Source: Myxococcales bacterium (GTDB lineage: Bacteria; Myxococcota; Polyangia; Nannocystales; Nannocystaceae). From it: DNA of 64,000 nucleotides. Below the pieces are notes generated by a model that was not told the origin of the DNA, did no database searches, and saw nothing but the letters and a program-made list of their open reading frames with translations. This document shows, piece by piece, positions 48,499 to 58,009 of the stretch. Made by a program: the position numbers and the translations under genes. Numbering within the stretch: position 1 is the first letter of the stretch; the number at the start of each line of letters is the position of its first letter. The stretch spans positions 1 through 64,000 of the forward strand of contig JAEUJW010000079.1 in the NCBI GenBank assembly GCA_016793465.1, read 5' to 3'.

Positions 48499-48569
48499 GC
48501 GTCGGGCAGGGTAGCGCAGGCGCGCGGGCGAAGGCGCGAGGGGCGGACTTGCGGAGCGCGGCGAGGAGC

Positions 48570-48995
48570 TCACAGCACGAGCAGCGCGGCGCGCACGGTC
48601 ATGGCCGCGAGCACCAGCGACGAGACGAAGAACAGGGCGAAGCGCACCTCGATCTTGTTGATCGTCGCCTGGAACACGCTGTGGAGCGCGCGCAGGCCGA
48701 CGTACGTCCAGGCGAGCGTGGCGTCGGTGGCGGCGTCGCGGGTGACGAGCGCGAGCACGAGGGCGACGGCGTAGAACAGCGTCGGCTGTTCGAACAGGTG
48801 GTTGTAGTTGTCGGCCTTCCAGCGCACGCGGGCGGGCAGGGAGGCCATCTGCTCGCCGCGCGGGGCGGCGGGGTCGAGGACCATGCCGGAGCGGCGGATC
48901 GCCGGGATGCGGGTGACGTACATCCACGTCCACATCACGAAGGTCCAGGCGACGAGCGCGACGACGGGGCGGAGGAGCTCGAGCGACGGTTGCAT
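48570..48995 (-). CDS. MAPEG family membrane protein
   Basis: 141 aa with four membrane helices and the MAPEG pattern: polar 'RWKADNYNHLFEQPTLFYAV' between helices 1 and 2 (Asn and Glu near the glutathione site) and 'YVGLRALHSVFQATINKIEV' near helix 3. Eukaryotic members are glutathione transferases or eicosanoid enzymes; bacterial roles are mostly unknown. GATACC lies 9 nt upstream of the start. Confidence 0.85.
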   Translation of the reverse strand: MQPSLELLRPVVALVAWTFVMWTWMYVTRIPAIRRSGMVLDPAAPRGEQMASLPARVRWKADNYNHLFEQPTLFYAVALVLALVTRDAATDATLAWTYVGLRALHSVFQATINKIEVRFALFFVSSLVLAAMTVRAALLVL

Positions 48996-49034
48996 GCGCG
49001 CGACGGTATCACCGCGGCGGCGGGCTGTCGCAGG

Positions 49035-49808
49035 CTACGGCCGGGGCGCGGGGGCCAGGCGCAGGCGCCGGATCTCGAGCTGCAGCCACGCGTCGTGGGC
49101 GTGGTCGGTGACGGTGAACCGCCAGTCGCGCCAGTCCCACGACCGCGGCGAGCCGTCGGGGCCGACGTTGAGCTCGGCCGACTCGGGCTGCTCGCCGCCG
49201 ACGTGGTAGCGCACGGCGACCATCAGCGGCGAGCTCTCGCCGGCGGCGATCTGCTTGGACGAGTTGCCGAGGAACTCGAGGCGGGTGTCGGCGTCGAGGT
49301 CGACGGAGTCGCCGCGGACGACGCGGGCCGCCGTCGCGGGCCCGGGCAGCGGCTCGCCGGTGACGCGCTCGACCAGCAGCTCGACGCGCGGCGATTTGGT
49401 GTAGAGGTCCTCGACGTCGAGCAGGGTGACGCGGTGGTCGCCGAACCACGCCCTGTCGCGCGAGGTGTAGCCGGGCGAGAGCAGGCTGAGGTCGCGGCGG
49501 AGCGGCGCCGGGCCGCCCTCGAGGTAGAGCGTGAGCGAGACGCCGCTGCCGCCGGGGTAGGCGCCGTCGGGGCTGGCGGCGAGCGACTCGACGGCGAGGC
49601 CGTCGTAGCGCAGGAGCGCGGTGTGGCCGAGCGCGAGCGGGGCGCGCTGCGTGGGCGACGTGAGGACGAGGTTCGGCGTCATGGGCCCTGTCGGCGGGTC
49701 GGAGGGGGTCGGCCCGGCGGGCCCGGGCGGCCTGGCGGCGGGCTCGGCGGGGCGCTTGTCGCACGCGGCGAGGCACAGCAGCAGCGCGAGCAGCGTGCGG
49801 GTCGGCAT
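49035..49808 (-). CDS. Lipoprotein of unknown function
   Basis: 257 aa. Lipobox 'LLCLAAC' at residue 16, a Pro-rich linker, then a beta-rich domain with 'HRVTLLDVEDLYTKSPRVEL' and 'WDWRDWRFTVTDHAHDAWLQ'. GATACT lies 8 nt upstream of the ATG. The content suggests a surface or periplasmic binding domain; no family recognised. Confidence 0.7.
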   Translation of the reverse strand: MPTRTLLALLLCLAACDKRPAEPAARPPGPAGPTPSDPPTGPMTPNLVLTSPTQRAPLALGHTALLRYDGLAVESLAASPDGAYPGGSGVSLTLYLEGGPAPLRRDLSLLSPGYTSRDRAWFGDHRVTLLDVEDLYTKSPRVELLVERVTGEPLPGPATAARVVRGDSVDLDADTRLEFLGNSSKQIAAGESSPLMVAVRYHVGGEQPESAELNVGPDGSPRSWDWRDWRFTVTDHAHDAWLQLEIRRLRLAPAPRP

Positions 49809-49881
49809 GGCGGACGAGTATCGCAGAAACGCCGGGACAGCCGCGCGGCGCGGGTCTGGACGTGGGCGTGCGAGCGCGCGC

Positions 49882-52800
49882 TCACTCGCCGCGCTCGCGC
49901 GGGTCGAGGCGCCAGGCGTAGCCGGGGCCGGCGGAGCGGTACCACTGCTCGGCCCGGGTGCGGAGGTCGGCGGCCTCGAGCCGGGCCGCGGGCGGGCCGG
50001 TCATGAGCAGGTCGGCGAGGGCCGTGCGGGCGACCGCGAGGCGCTGCTGGGCGGGGATGTCGTCGGCGGGCACGGCCTCGTAGTCGCGGATGGCGGCGCG
50101 CAGGGCCTCGCCGGCGGCGACGGGCTGGTCGCCGAGGCGCTGCAGGTGGAGGCCGAGGAGGAGCTCGGCCTCGCCGCGCTCGGTGCGTTGCCAGAGGTCC
50201 TCGGGGCCGCTCGCGGGCGCGATGGCGTCGCGCAGGGGCGCGAGCACGTCGCGGGACTCGCCGGTGTAGAGGGCCGCGCGGCCGCGGAGGGCCGCGAGCT
50301 CGGCGGCGGGCAGGGCGAGGGCGGGCGAGGCGAGGAGGACGTCGACCTCGCGGAACGCGGCGGCGGCGGCCGCGGCGTCGCCGGACTCCTCGGCGTGGTG
50401 GCCGAGGTTGCTGAGGCAGCGGGCGCGCTGGGTGACGTCGTCGGGGGTGAAGCGGGCGAGCGTCTCGCAGGCGGGGGAGACGAGGGCGAGGGCGTCGCGG
50501 GGGTCGGGGGCGAAGTTGCCGCTGAGGAAGCGGGCCTCGATGGCGCGGGGGTGGGCGCGGCCGAGCTGGGCCTCGAGGACGGCGAGGGCGCGGCGGATGA
50601 GGCCGAGGCGCTCGCTCGGGGGGCACACGAGGGCGAGGTTGAGGAGGGTGTAGGCGACCTCGACGTGCTCGCGGCCGAGGGCGGCCTCGCGGGCGGCGAG
50701 CGCCGCGCGGAACACGGCGGCGGCGCGCTCGGTGTCGCCGGCGAGCATGTGCACCACGCCGGCGTTGTTGAGCAGGAGCCCGTCGACGCGCGCGGGCGAG
50801 GGCAGGCGGGCGACCATCTCCTGGGCGACCGGGAGGTCCTCGAGCGCTCTGGCGCTGTTGCCCGCGCGGCCGCGGACGTAGATGCGCAGGGCCAGGGCCT
50901 CGGCCGCGAGCTCGTCGAGGCGGCCGCCGAGGGCCGTGAGGTACGCGCGGGTGAGGATCGCGTCCTGCTCGCGGGGCAGGTCGAGGCGGCTCAGGTCGAG
51001 GCGGCCGCGCTGCAGCAGGGCCTCGGCGAGCAGGGAGCGCTCGCCGAGCGTCTCGGCCTCGCGGACGAGCTCGTCGGCGAGGGCGCGGGCGTCGGCGGCC
51101 TGGCCGGCGTGCTCGAGCGCCTCGACGCGGGTGAGGCGGGGGCGCAGGGCGTCGACGGCGGCGCGGACGGCCGGGTCGGCGGGCGGCGGGACGTCGGCGG
51201 CGAGGGCCGCGAGGTCGGCGCAGCGGTCGAGCGGCGGGAGCTGCGAGACGACCTCGAGCGCGCGCAGGGCCACGCCGGCGCCCTCGATGACGCCGACGGC
51301 CTCGTCGAGCGCCGCCCTGCGCAGGGCCAGGCAGGCGGTGCGGCGGTCGAACAGGGCGTCGGACAGCTCGCCGCGCAGGCGCGACTCGCAGGCGCCGCGG
51401 TGCATCGTCTTCCACGCGGCGGCGTAGTCGTCGAGGGTGGCGGACACGCGGGGCCACACCTCCTCGGCGAACGCGGGGCCGGCGGCGGCGATGGCCTGCT
51501 CCGCGCGGGCGCGGCGGACGTCGTCCCAGACCGCGGAGCTCTCGGCGTCGCCGCCGCTGCAGCGGTCCTCCTCGGGGGCCTGGCTGCTGGCGATGAAGAA
51601 CCCGCCGACGCCGGCGGCGAGCGAGAAGGCGACGGCGAGGGCGGCGCCGCGGCGGGTGCGGTTGCTGCCGCTGCGGTCGAGCGACTGCAGCAGCGCGTCC
51701 ATGCTGGGGAAGCGGGCGTGGGGCTCGGCCCGCAGGCCGCGCATGACGACCGCGTGCAGCCACGCGGGCACGCTGCGGCCCTTCGGCGGCGGCCGGACCT
51801 CGCCGCGGGCGACCGCGGCGGCGACGTCGTGGATGGTCTCGCCGGCGAACGGGAGCCGCTCGTAGAGGGCCTCGTAGAGCGAGGCGCAGAAGCTGAACTG
51901 GTCGGCGGAGGGGCCGACGTCGCCGCCGCGGTGGTACTGCTCGGGCGGCATGTACGCGGGGGTGCCGACGATGTCGCCGCGCCGGGTGATGCGCACGTCG
52001 GTGGCGGTCTCGAGGGTGGGCTCGACGAGGTCCTCGCCGGCCTCGGAGTAGCAGAGGCCGAAGTCCAGCACGCGGACGCGGCCGTCCTCGCCGATCATCG
52101 CGTTGGTCGGCTTGAAGTCGCGGTGCACGAGGCCGGCGGCGTGGGCCGCGGCGAGGCCGCGACCGGCCTGCACGAAGACCTCGACGACCTCCTGCCAGGT
52201 CCGCGGGCGCTCCTTCAACCACGCCTGCAGCGTGTGGCCGCGGACGAACTCCATGGCCACGAACACGTCGCCCGCGAGCGTGCCGACGTCGTGGACCACG
52301 GCGACGTTGGGGTGGGCCACGCGGGCCATGGCCTGGGCCTCGCGCAGCAGGCGGGCCTGGGCCCGCGCGGCGCCGCCGATGCGGGCGCGCAGCAGCTTGA
52401 CGGCGATGCGGCGGTCGAGCTCGGGGTCGTAGGCGGCGTAGACGACGCCCATGGCGCCGTCGCCGAGCTTCTGCAGCAGCGTGAAGCGGCCGATGCGGTG
52501 GCCGGCGGGCAGCAGGGAGCGCTCGGGCGGGGCCCAGCCGTCGCCGCCGGTGGCGAGCAGGGGGGTGCTGTCGAAGACGTCGGTGGGGCCGGTCTCGGTG
52601 AGGGCGACGACGGTCTCGCCGTGGGTGATGGCGGCGCGGACCCAGTCGCGGCGGCGGGCGAGGTCGGTGGGGTCGAGGTTGTCGAGCTGGATGTCGACCT
52701 GGACCTCCGCGTCGCGGTCGACGGCGACCGAGCGGGCGAGGCTGTCGAGCAGCGCGTCCCAGGCGGCGCAGGGCAGGGGCTCGCGGGTGGGGGTGCGGAC

Positions 52801-53235
52801 GTCGTGGGGTCGGCCGCGGCCGCAGGCGCGACGGAGCAGGCGCTGGGTGTCGAGCGGCGGGGGGCGCTCGAGCTCGCCGCGGCGGCGCAGGCCGCGGAGG
52901 AAGGCGACGGCGGAGGGGTCGTCGAGCGCGGCGAGCAGGTCGGCGAGGCGCTCGCCGGCGATCAGGGCGCGGGTGGGGTCGTCGCTGGTGATCATCGCCG
53001 AGCTGATGCGGAGCATGCCGGCCATGAACAGTACGGCGTCGAGCTGGCGGTCGTAGGAGCGGCGGGTCTCGGCGGCGGTGCGCACGAGGATCGCCTCGGG
53101 GTTGAGGGCGGCGTCCTTCAGCGCGAGCAGGCGCGCGATCAGGTCGATGCGGTGCAGCTCGAGGTCGCTGCACCGCTCCGCGAGCGAGGCGGACGTGTCG
53201 CCGCGCTCCTGTGGTTGCTGCGCCTCTGCCACCAT
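49882..53235 (-). CDS. Large Ser/Thr kinase with N-terminal extra domain, membrane helix and TPR-like tail
   Basis: 1117 aa. Residues 1-240 are an unrecognised helical domain ('ELHRIDLIARLLALKDAALN'), unusual because myxobacterial kinases normally begin with the kinase. Kinase at about 245-510: 'LGDGAMGVVYAA', 'RIAVKLLR', 'LVHRDFKPTNAMI', 'LDFGLCYSE', 'AYMPPEQ'. One helix at about 532-550 ('ALAVAFSLAAGVGGFFIA') is followed by a long TPR-like, Ala-rich sensor region, probably outside. TATATT lies 15 nt upstream of the ATG. Confidence 0.9.
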   Translation of the reverse strand: MVAEAQQPQERGDTSASLAERCSDLELHRIDLIARLLALKDAALNPEAILVRTAAETRRSYDRQLDAVLFMAGMLRISSAMITSDDPTRALIAGERLADLLAALDDPSAVAFLRGLRRRGELERPPPLDTQRLLRRACGRGRPHDVRTPTREPLPCAAWDALLDSLARSVAVDRDAEVQVDIQLDNLDPTDLARRRDWVRAAITHGETVVALTETGPTDVFDSTPLLATGGDGWAPPERSLLPAGHRIGRFTLLQKLGDGAMGVVYAAYDPELDRRIAVKLLRARIGGAARAQARLLREAQAMARVAHPNVAVVHDVGTLAGDVFVAMEFVRGHTLQAWLKERPRTWQEVVEVFVQAGRGLAAAHAAGLVHRDFKPTNAMIGEDGRVRVLDFGLCYSEAGEDLVEPTLETATDVRITRRGDIVGTPAYMPPEQYHRGGDVGPSADQFSFCASLYEALYERLPFAGETIHDVAAAVARGEVRPPPKGRSVPAWLHAVVMRGLRAEPHARFPSMDALLQSLDRSGSNRTRRGAALAVAFSLAAGVGGFFIASSQAPEEDRCSGGDAESSAVWDDVRRARAEQAIAAAGPAFAEEVWPRVSATLDDYAAAWKTMHRGACESRLRGELSDALFDRRTACLALRRAALDEAVGVIEGAGVALRALEVVSQLPPLDRCADLAALAADVPPPADPAVRAAVDALRPRLTRVEALEHAGQAADARALADELVREAETLGERSLLAEALLQRGRLDLSRLDLPREQDAILTRAYLTALGGRLDELAAEALALRIYVRGRAGNSARALEDLPVAQEMVARLPSPARVDGLLLNNAGVVHMLAGDTERAAAVFRAALAAREAALGREHVEVAYTLLNLALVCPPSERLGLIRRALAVLEAQLGRAHPRAIEARFLSGNFAPDPRDALALVSPACETLARFTPDDVTQRARCLSNLGHHAEESGDAAAAAAAFREVDVLLASPALALPAAELAALRGRAALYTGESRDVLAPLRDAIAPASGPEDLWQRTERGEAELLLGLHLQRLGDQPVAAGEALRAAIRDYEAVPADDIPAQQRLAVARTALADLLMTGPPAARLEAADLRTRAEQWYRSAGPGYAWRLDPRERGE

Positions 53236-53305
53236 GGACGCTGGATCGCCAATATATCCCGGCCCGCCGCGGCTGTGGCGGGGCAAATTCGTGAGGACCG
53301 GCGAA

Positions 53306-53497
53306 TTAACCGGTATTCATGGCATCACGGCGCTTGGCGCGGGAGTGCGCGCACGGCCTGCAGGCGTCCGTGAACGATGTACACCCGACATCGCGGGCGA
53401 TCGTCGGTTGATGTCCCTTGGGACAGGTCTGCGCGGAGGCGGGCGCCTCGCAGGGAGGCACGTCGGTAGACTCGGAGTCGATGAGCTCCACGGTCGT
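53306..53497 (-). pseudogene. Cys-rich C-terminal coding remnant
   Basis: A minus-strand frame with coding-like third positions reads 'VELIDSESTDVPP' and then 'CEAPASAQTCPKGHQPTIAR' and 'GCTSFTDACRPCAHS'. An internal GTG near 53497 could start a 60-residue peptide. The upstream part of the same frame is Pro/Arg-rich without a start signal, so it may be the end of a decayed secreted protein. A TGTCC-CTTG-GGACA palindrome lies within it (53412-53425). Confidence 0.3.
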
Positions 53498-53589
53498 GGT
53501 GTTCGTGGGCGTCGCGGCCTGCGCCGCGCCGCCTCCGCCTGCGCCGCCGGGGACGACGGGCTTGCCGTCGCTGTGACCCGCTGGCGAAC

Positions 53590-53994
53590 GTGGTCGAGCT
53601 GGCGCTCGAGGGCTCGCGGGGTCACGGCGGCCGGATGGTGCTGGTGCGGCTGCGGCGTGAGGGCGGGAAGATCTCCGCGCTGCGGATCTCGGGCGACGAC
53701 CCGGTGACCACCGGCGGCGCGCAGGTGACGGTCGTCGCGGCCGGGCCGGGCCGGGCGGCGTGGTGGGTGAAGGAGCGGCTCGTTCGGCTCGCGGCCGAGG
53801 TCGGCGCGCCGGCGCTGGTGCCCGGGCTCGTCGCGTTGGCCCGGGACGTCCGCGTCGACGCGTCGGTGCTGCGCACGCGCGAGCTTGCGCTGGCGGCCCT
53901 CGCGGAGCTCGCCGGCTTCGACGCGCGTGCCGAGCCGAACGCAGGCTCGACGGAGTCTGCAGCGGCGATATATGCCGACAATTGCCGCGTTTAA
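53590..53994 (+). CDS. Hypothetical protein
   Basis: 134 aa, no signal peptide. Beginning 'MVELALEGSRGHGGRMVLVR', followed by 'KISALRISGDDPVTTGG' and a helical second half. Third-position GC is high throughout, so it looks coding, but the last codons enter an A/T-rich stretch (TTTAATAAAAT at 53990-54000). Family not recognised. Confidence 0.5.
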   Translation: MVELALEGSRGHGGRMVLVRLRREGGKISALRISGDDPVTTGGAQVTVVAAGPGRAAWWVKERLVRLAAEVGAPALVPGLVALARDVRVDASVLRTRELALAALAELAGFDARAEPNAGSTESAAAIYADNCRV

Positions 53995-54123
53995 TAAAAT
54001 GTGCGCGAGTGCACATACTGCGGATCGCCGCGCGAGCGCGCATGCCGGGCGTCACATAGCGGCGACGAATTGCCCGGCCTCGTCGAACAACCAGCGACGG
54101 GCGCAGTAAGATCGGCGCCGGTT

Positions 54124-57100
54124 ATGCGCCGTCACATCCAGCTTCCTGGCAGCCGCATCCCCAAACCCGCGGCGAGCGAGCCCGATGCGCCCGCAGAGAC
54201 TCCTCCATCCCAGCCTCCCGACCAGCCGGCGGCGCGTGCCGGCGCGGGTCCAGGGACGCGGCGGCCGCGGGCCAAGCGCGACACGGTGGTCGAGGAGCCG
54301 ACGCGCTCGCGCGTGCAGCGGGCCTCCAAGGCCAGGGCCAGGGGTGAGGCGACGGAGGCGGTGGTCACCGTCGACACCGTTGTCTCGCGTCCGGTGGCGC
54401 AGCCGGTGGCCGCGGCGGAGCCGAGGGAGACGGCGGGCTCGACGGAGCACGCGTCGGCGACGGCGACGGCGAGGATGCACGGCGACTTCGACGACGACGG
54501 CGAGAGGCCGGCGGTGTCGCCGGCGACGACGGCGACGGCGGGGCTGGAAATCGACTTCGGCGACGATGGTGAGGTGCCGGCGGTGTCGGCGACGGCGCGG
54601 CCGGCGGGGCTGCGCGTCGACTTCGACGACGACGGCGAGAGGCCGGCGGTGTCGCCGGCGACGACGGCGACGAGGCCGGCGGGGCTGGGAGTCGACTTCG
54701 GCGACGATGGTGAGGTGCCGGCGGTGTCACGCTCGACGTCTTCGGCGAGCCCCGCGGCGTCGGACGCGGGTGCCGACGTCGTGGCGCGACCGACCACGAT
54801 CGTGAGCGCTGAGCAGGCGGGGGAGCGGGCGGCGGGGCAGGCGGACTCGGACGAGGCGGAGATCACGGACGCGGCGTCGGCGGGCGACGACACGGCGCCC
54901 GCGGAGGTGCCGTCGAGCGCGGGGCCTTCGTCGAGCGCGGAGGCATCGTCGAGCGCGGGGCCGTCGTCGATCTCGGGGCCGCCGTCTGGGGCAGGGCGGT
55001 CATCGGGCTCGGGGCGGCCGTCGATCTTTGCGCCGTCGTCGATCTCGGCGCCGTCGTCGATCTCGGGACGGTCGTCGGTCCTGGCGCCGTCGTCGATCTT
55101 GGCGCCGTCGTCGATCTCGAGGGCGCCGTCGATCGCGGGGCCGTCGATCGCGGGGCCGTCGATCGCGGGGCCGTCGTCGGTCTCGCCGGTGGAGGCGCCG
55201 GCGAGCACGTCGCAGCAAGCTTCGGCGGCGGCGAGGGTCGAGGTCTCGGACAGCGAGGCGACGCGCGAGGTGCTGGTCTCGGAGGTGCCGACGCGGGCGT
55301 CGCGATCGGGGTCGATGAATGTGCCGGCGACTGTGGTGGACCCGGCGCCCGCGGCGACGACGTCGACGCCGGCACGCGAGGTGAAGGCGGTGATCCCGAC
55401 GAGTGAAGAGGTCTCGCTGGCGATGCGCGGGGTGCAGAAGCCGGCGGAGTCGGCCGCGGCGGAGCCGACGACGAAGCCGGGGCCGTCGTCGAGCGTGCCG
55501 ACGAAGTCGGGGGCGGGGTGGGCTTCGGGTCCTTTGAAGGCGGCGAGGCCGTTGGCCGCGGCGGTCGAGCCGGCGGCGACCGCGGTGCACGGGCCGATCG
55601 CGCCGATCGGCGCCGGCGGGGCCAAGCCGAGCGCGCCGGCGGTGGTGTTCGCAACCAAGCCGGCGCCGAGCTTCGTGCTGCCGACGCGCGGCGGGCCGTC
55701 GACGCCGGGGGTGATGCCGTCGCGCTCGCAGGCGTTCGCGTCCGCGGGCGGGGCGGCTGCGCCGACGCGTCAGGTCGGCGGGCAGCCGGTCGGGTCGCTG
55801 CTGGCGTCGCTGGCGATCGACGACGAGCCGACCGGCCTGGTGAGCCTGCCGACGGCGGTGGCGGCTCCGGCGGAGGTGGCCGCACCGACGGCGGCACCTG
55901 CGGCGGCTCCGACGAAGTTGGCGGAGATGGCCTCACCGGCGGCTGCGCCGGCGGAGGTTGTGACGCCTGCGCGCGAGCCGGTGGCCGTGGGGTCGCCGAT
56001 GCTCCCGGATGACGCGCCGACCTTGATGTTCAACTCGCCGTCGATCGAGGAGCTGGCGGTCGACGAGGACGAGGACGAGTCGCCCGCGACGGAGGTCGTG
56101 GCCGGGGCGTCGTTGGAGCGCGGGCTCGAGGAGGACCCGCTGATCGGGACGGTGATCGACGAGCGCTACCGCCTCGAGGAGATGCTGGGTTCCGGGGCCA
56201 TGTCGCGGGTGTACCGGGCCACGCACGTGCGCTCGGGCGGGCCGCTGGCGGTCAAGATCGTCGAGCTGCACCTGTCGCACAGGCCGGAGACGGTCAAGCG
56301 GTCGGTGCAGGAGGTGCGGGCGATGATGGAGATCCAGAGCAACCATGTGGTGCGCGCTCTGGACGTCGGCACGTTCCCGACCGGGCAGCTCTACGTGGTG
56401 ATGGAGCTGCTGGTCGGCGAGACGCTCGAGGAGTTGCTCGAACGCGAGGGGCCGCTGCCGTGGGAGCGGGTCGGGCTGATGGCCCTGCAGATCTGCAGCG
56501 GGCTGACCGCGGGCCACCGGCGGGGCATCTTCCACCGCGACATCAAGCCGCAGAACTGCATGCGCGTCGACCTCGACGACAACGAGGACCACATCAAGCT
56601 CATCGACTTCGGGCTGGCGCGCGACGTCAACGTCGAGGCCGGGGTGACGCAGGAGGGCATCATCCTCGGCACGCCGGAGTACATGGCGCCGGAGCTGATC
56701 GCCTCGCGGGCGACGCCCGACGCGCGCTCCGACGTGTACGCGCTCGGGGCCACGATGTACAAGCTGCTGACCGGCGAGGCGGTGTTCCACGAGAAGAACG
56801 CCCTCGACACGCTGTTTCAGCACAAGCACGCGGCGCCGCGGCGGCCGAGCGAGGCGGCGTCGCACCTCGGCATTCCGGAGGCGGCCGACGCCATCGTCAT
56901 GCGGGCGCTGGCCAAGGACCCGGCGCAGCGCTTCGCCACCGCGGAGGATATGGGCCAGCGCCTGCGCGCCGCGCTGGGGCGCCCGCGCAACACGCTGCTC
57001 GGGGAGATCTCGAGCAGCTCGACGCCGGTGTCGGCGCTGCGGCAGACGCCGCCGCCGACCGACGACGAGCCGGCGCGGACGCACGAGCGGACCACCCCGG

Positions 57101-57933
57101 CGCCGGTCGAGCCGGCTCGTACGATCACGCCGGCCCCGGCCGACCTCGAGGCGGCGGCGACCGGGGCGCGCGAGCGGACCGACGGCGGCGAGCGGGCGGT
57201 GACCTCGGCGCCGGCCCCGGCCGCGGTCGCCGTCGCGGCGGCGGACGTGGCGACGCCGCGGGCGAGGGCTCGCTCGTCGGCGTCGCTGCGGGCGGCCCGG
57301 CTGGCCGCGCGCAGGGCCGAGGAGGTCGACGAGGTCGAGGAGACGAGCGCGCGGCCGTTCCCGTGGCAGCGCGCGGCGCTGGGGCTGGTGGCCGTGGTCG
57401 CGGCGGTGGTGCTGTTCGTGCGGTTCACGGCGCCGCCGGCCGACGATCCGGCGAGTGCGACCGGGGTCGCGGAGGCAGGGCCGGCCGCGGGCGAGGCGAA
57501 GGGCGAGCCGACGAAGGCCGGCCCGCTCGCCGCCGGCGCGTCGGCGGCGGACGTGGATCCGCGGCCGGGGCCCGGGGACGACGAGGGCGCGGACGAGCCC
57601 GAGGCGCCGGCGGGCGAGGTCCCGGCGGCCTCGGCCAAGAAGCGGCCGGAGCCCGGCTTCGACTATCGCTCGGCGCGCAAGTACGTCGAGGAGCAGCACG
57701 CGTTCCTGCGGGCGACGTGCATGAAGAAGGGGCCGAAGCCGCTGGCCGCGCTGAAGTTCCGGGTCGAGGTCAAGCCGGGCGGGCGCGCGAGGGTCGAGAT
57801 GCCGGGCGACGCCAAGGTCCGCGCCTGCGTGCGCTCGGCGCTGGCCTTCATGTTCGACGCGAGCCCGAAGGGCGGGGCGTTCCTGTACACGCTGACGGCC
57901 ACGAGCAGCAAGCTCGACCGCAAGCCGCTGTGA
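54124..57933 (+). CDS. Ser/Thr protein kinase with repetitive N-terminus and C-terminal periplasmic domain
   Basis: 1269 aa. Residues about 120-220 hold a duplicated 45-residue acidic module ('DFDDDGERPAVSPATTATA', then 'DFGDDGEVPAVS'), and about 265-360 Ser-rich hexapeptides including three perfect 15-bp repeats (PSIAG). Kinase at about 680-945: 'MLGSGAMSRVYRA', 'IFHRDIKPQNCM', 'LIDFGLARD', 'EYMAPE'. A helix near residue 1083 ('ALGLVAVVAAVVLFVRF') and a C-terminal domain with two Cys ('RATCMKKGPKPLAAL', 'RACVRSALAFMF') follow. TAAGAT lies 12 nt before the ATG. It ends 76 nt before the graspetide precursor. Confidence 0.9.
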   Translation: MRRHIQLPGSRIPKPAASEPDAPAETPPSQPPDQPAARAGAGPGTRRPRAKRDTVVEEPTRSRVQRASKARARGEATEAVVTVDTVVSRPVAQPVAAAEPRETAGSTEHASATATARMHGDFDDDGERPAVSPATTATAGLEIDFGDDGEVPAVSATARPAGLRVDFDDDGERPAVSPATTATRPAGLGVDFGDDGEVPAVSRSTSSASPAASDAGADVVARPTTIVSAEQAGERAAGQADSDEAEITDAASAGDDTAPAEVPSSAGPSSSAEASSSAGPSSISGPPSGAGRSSGSGRPSIFAPSSISAPSSISGRSSVLAPSSILAPSSISRAPSIAGPSIAGPSIAGPSSVSPVEAPASTSQQASAAARVEVSDSEATREVLVSEVPTRASRSGSMNVPATVVDPAPAATTSTPAREVKAVIPTSEEVSLAMRGVQKPAESAAAEPTTKPGPSSSVPTKSGAGWASGPLKAARPLAAAVEPAATAVHGPIAPIGAGGAKPSAPAVVFATKPAPSFVLPTRGGPSTPGVMPSRSQAFASAGGAAAPTRQVGGQPVGSLLASLAIDDEPTGLVSLPTAVAAPAEVAAPTAAPAAAPTKLAEMASPAAAPAEVVTPAREPVAVGSPMLPDDAPTLMFNSPSIEELAVDEDEDESPATEVVAGASLERGLEEDPLIGTVIDERYRLEEMLGSGAMSRVYRATHVRSGGPLAVKIVELHLSHRPETVKRSVQEVRAMMEIQSNHVVRALDVGTFPTGQLYVVMELLVGETLEELLEREGPLPWERVGLMALQICSGLTAGHRRGIFHRDIKPQNCMRVDLDDNEDHIKLIDFGLARDVNVEAGVTQEGIILGTPEYMAPELIASRATPDARSDVYALGATMYKLLTGEAVFHEKNALDTLFQHKHAAPRRPSEAASHLGIPEAADAIVMRALAKDPAQRFATAEDMGQRLRAALGRPRNTLLGEISSSSTPVSALRQTPPPTDDEPARTHERTTPAPVEPARTITPAPADLEAAATGARERTDGGERAVTSAPAPAAVAVAAADVATPRARARSSASLRAARLAARRAEEVDEVEETSARPFPWQRAALGLVAVVAAVVLFVRFTAPPADDPASATGVAEAGPAAGEAKGEPTKAGPLAAGASAADVDPRPGPGDDEGADEPEAPAGEVPAASAKKRPEPGFDYRSARKYVEEQHAFLRATCMKKGPKPLAALKFRVEVKPGGRARVEMPGDAKVRACVRSALAFMFDASPKGGAFLYTLTATSSKLDRKPL

Positions 57934-57961
57934 TTGCGCCGGCGCGCGCGGCGGCTTGCGC

Positions 57962-57990
57962 TTGACGGTGATGCGCCGCGGGCGTGTCAT
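57962..57990 (+). promoter_or_regulatory. Promoter of the graspetide operon
   Basis: TTGACG (57962-57967), 17-nt spacer, TGTCAT (57985-57990), about 19 nt before the precursor ATG, which has a GGAGGT ribosome-binding site at 57999-58004. Confidence 0.5.
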
Positions 57991-58009
57991 CGCGGGCCTG
58001 GAGGTCGCG

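Noticed and set aside
49621..53373. A 1250-codon plus-strand frame opposite the large kinase
   Set aside because: Shadow frame with Gly/Ala/Val/Glu-rich low complexity; the minus-strand kinase has all catalytic motifs.
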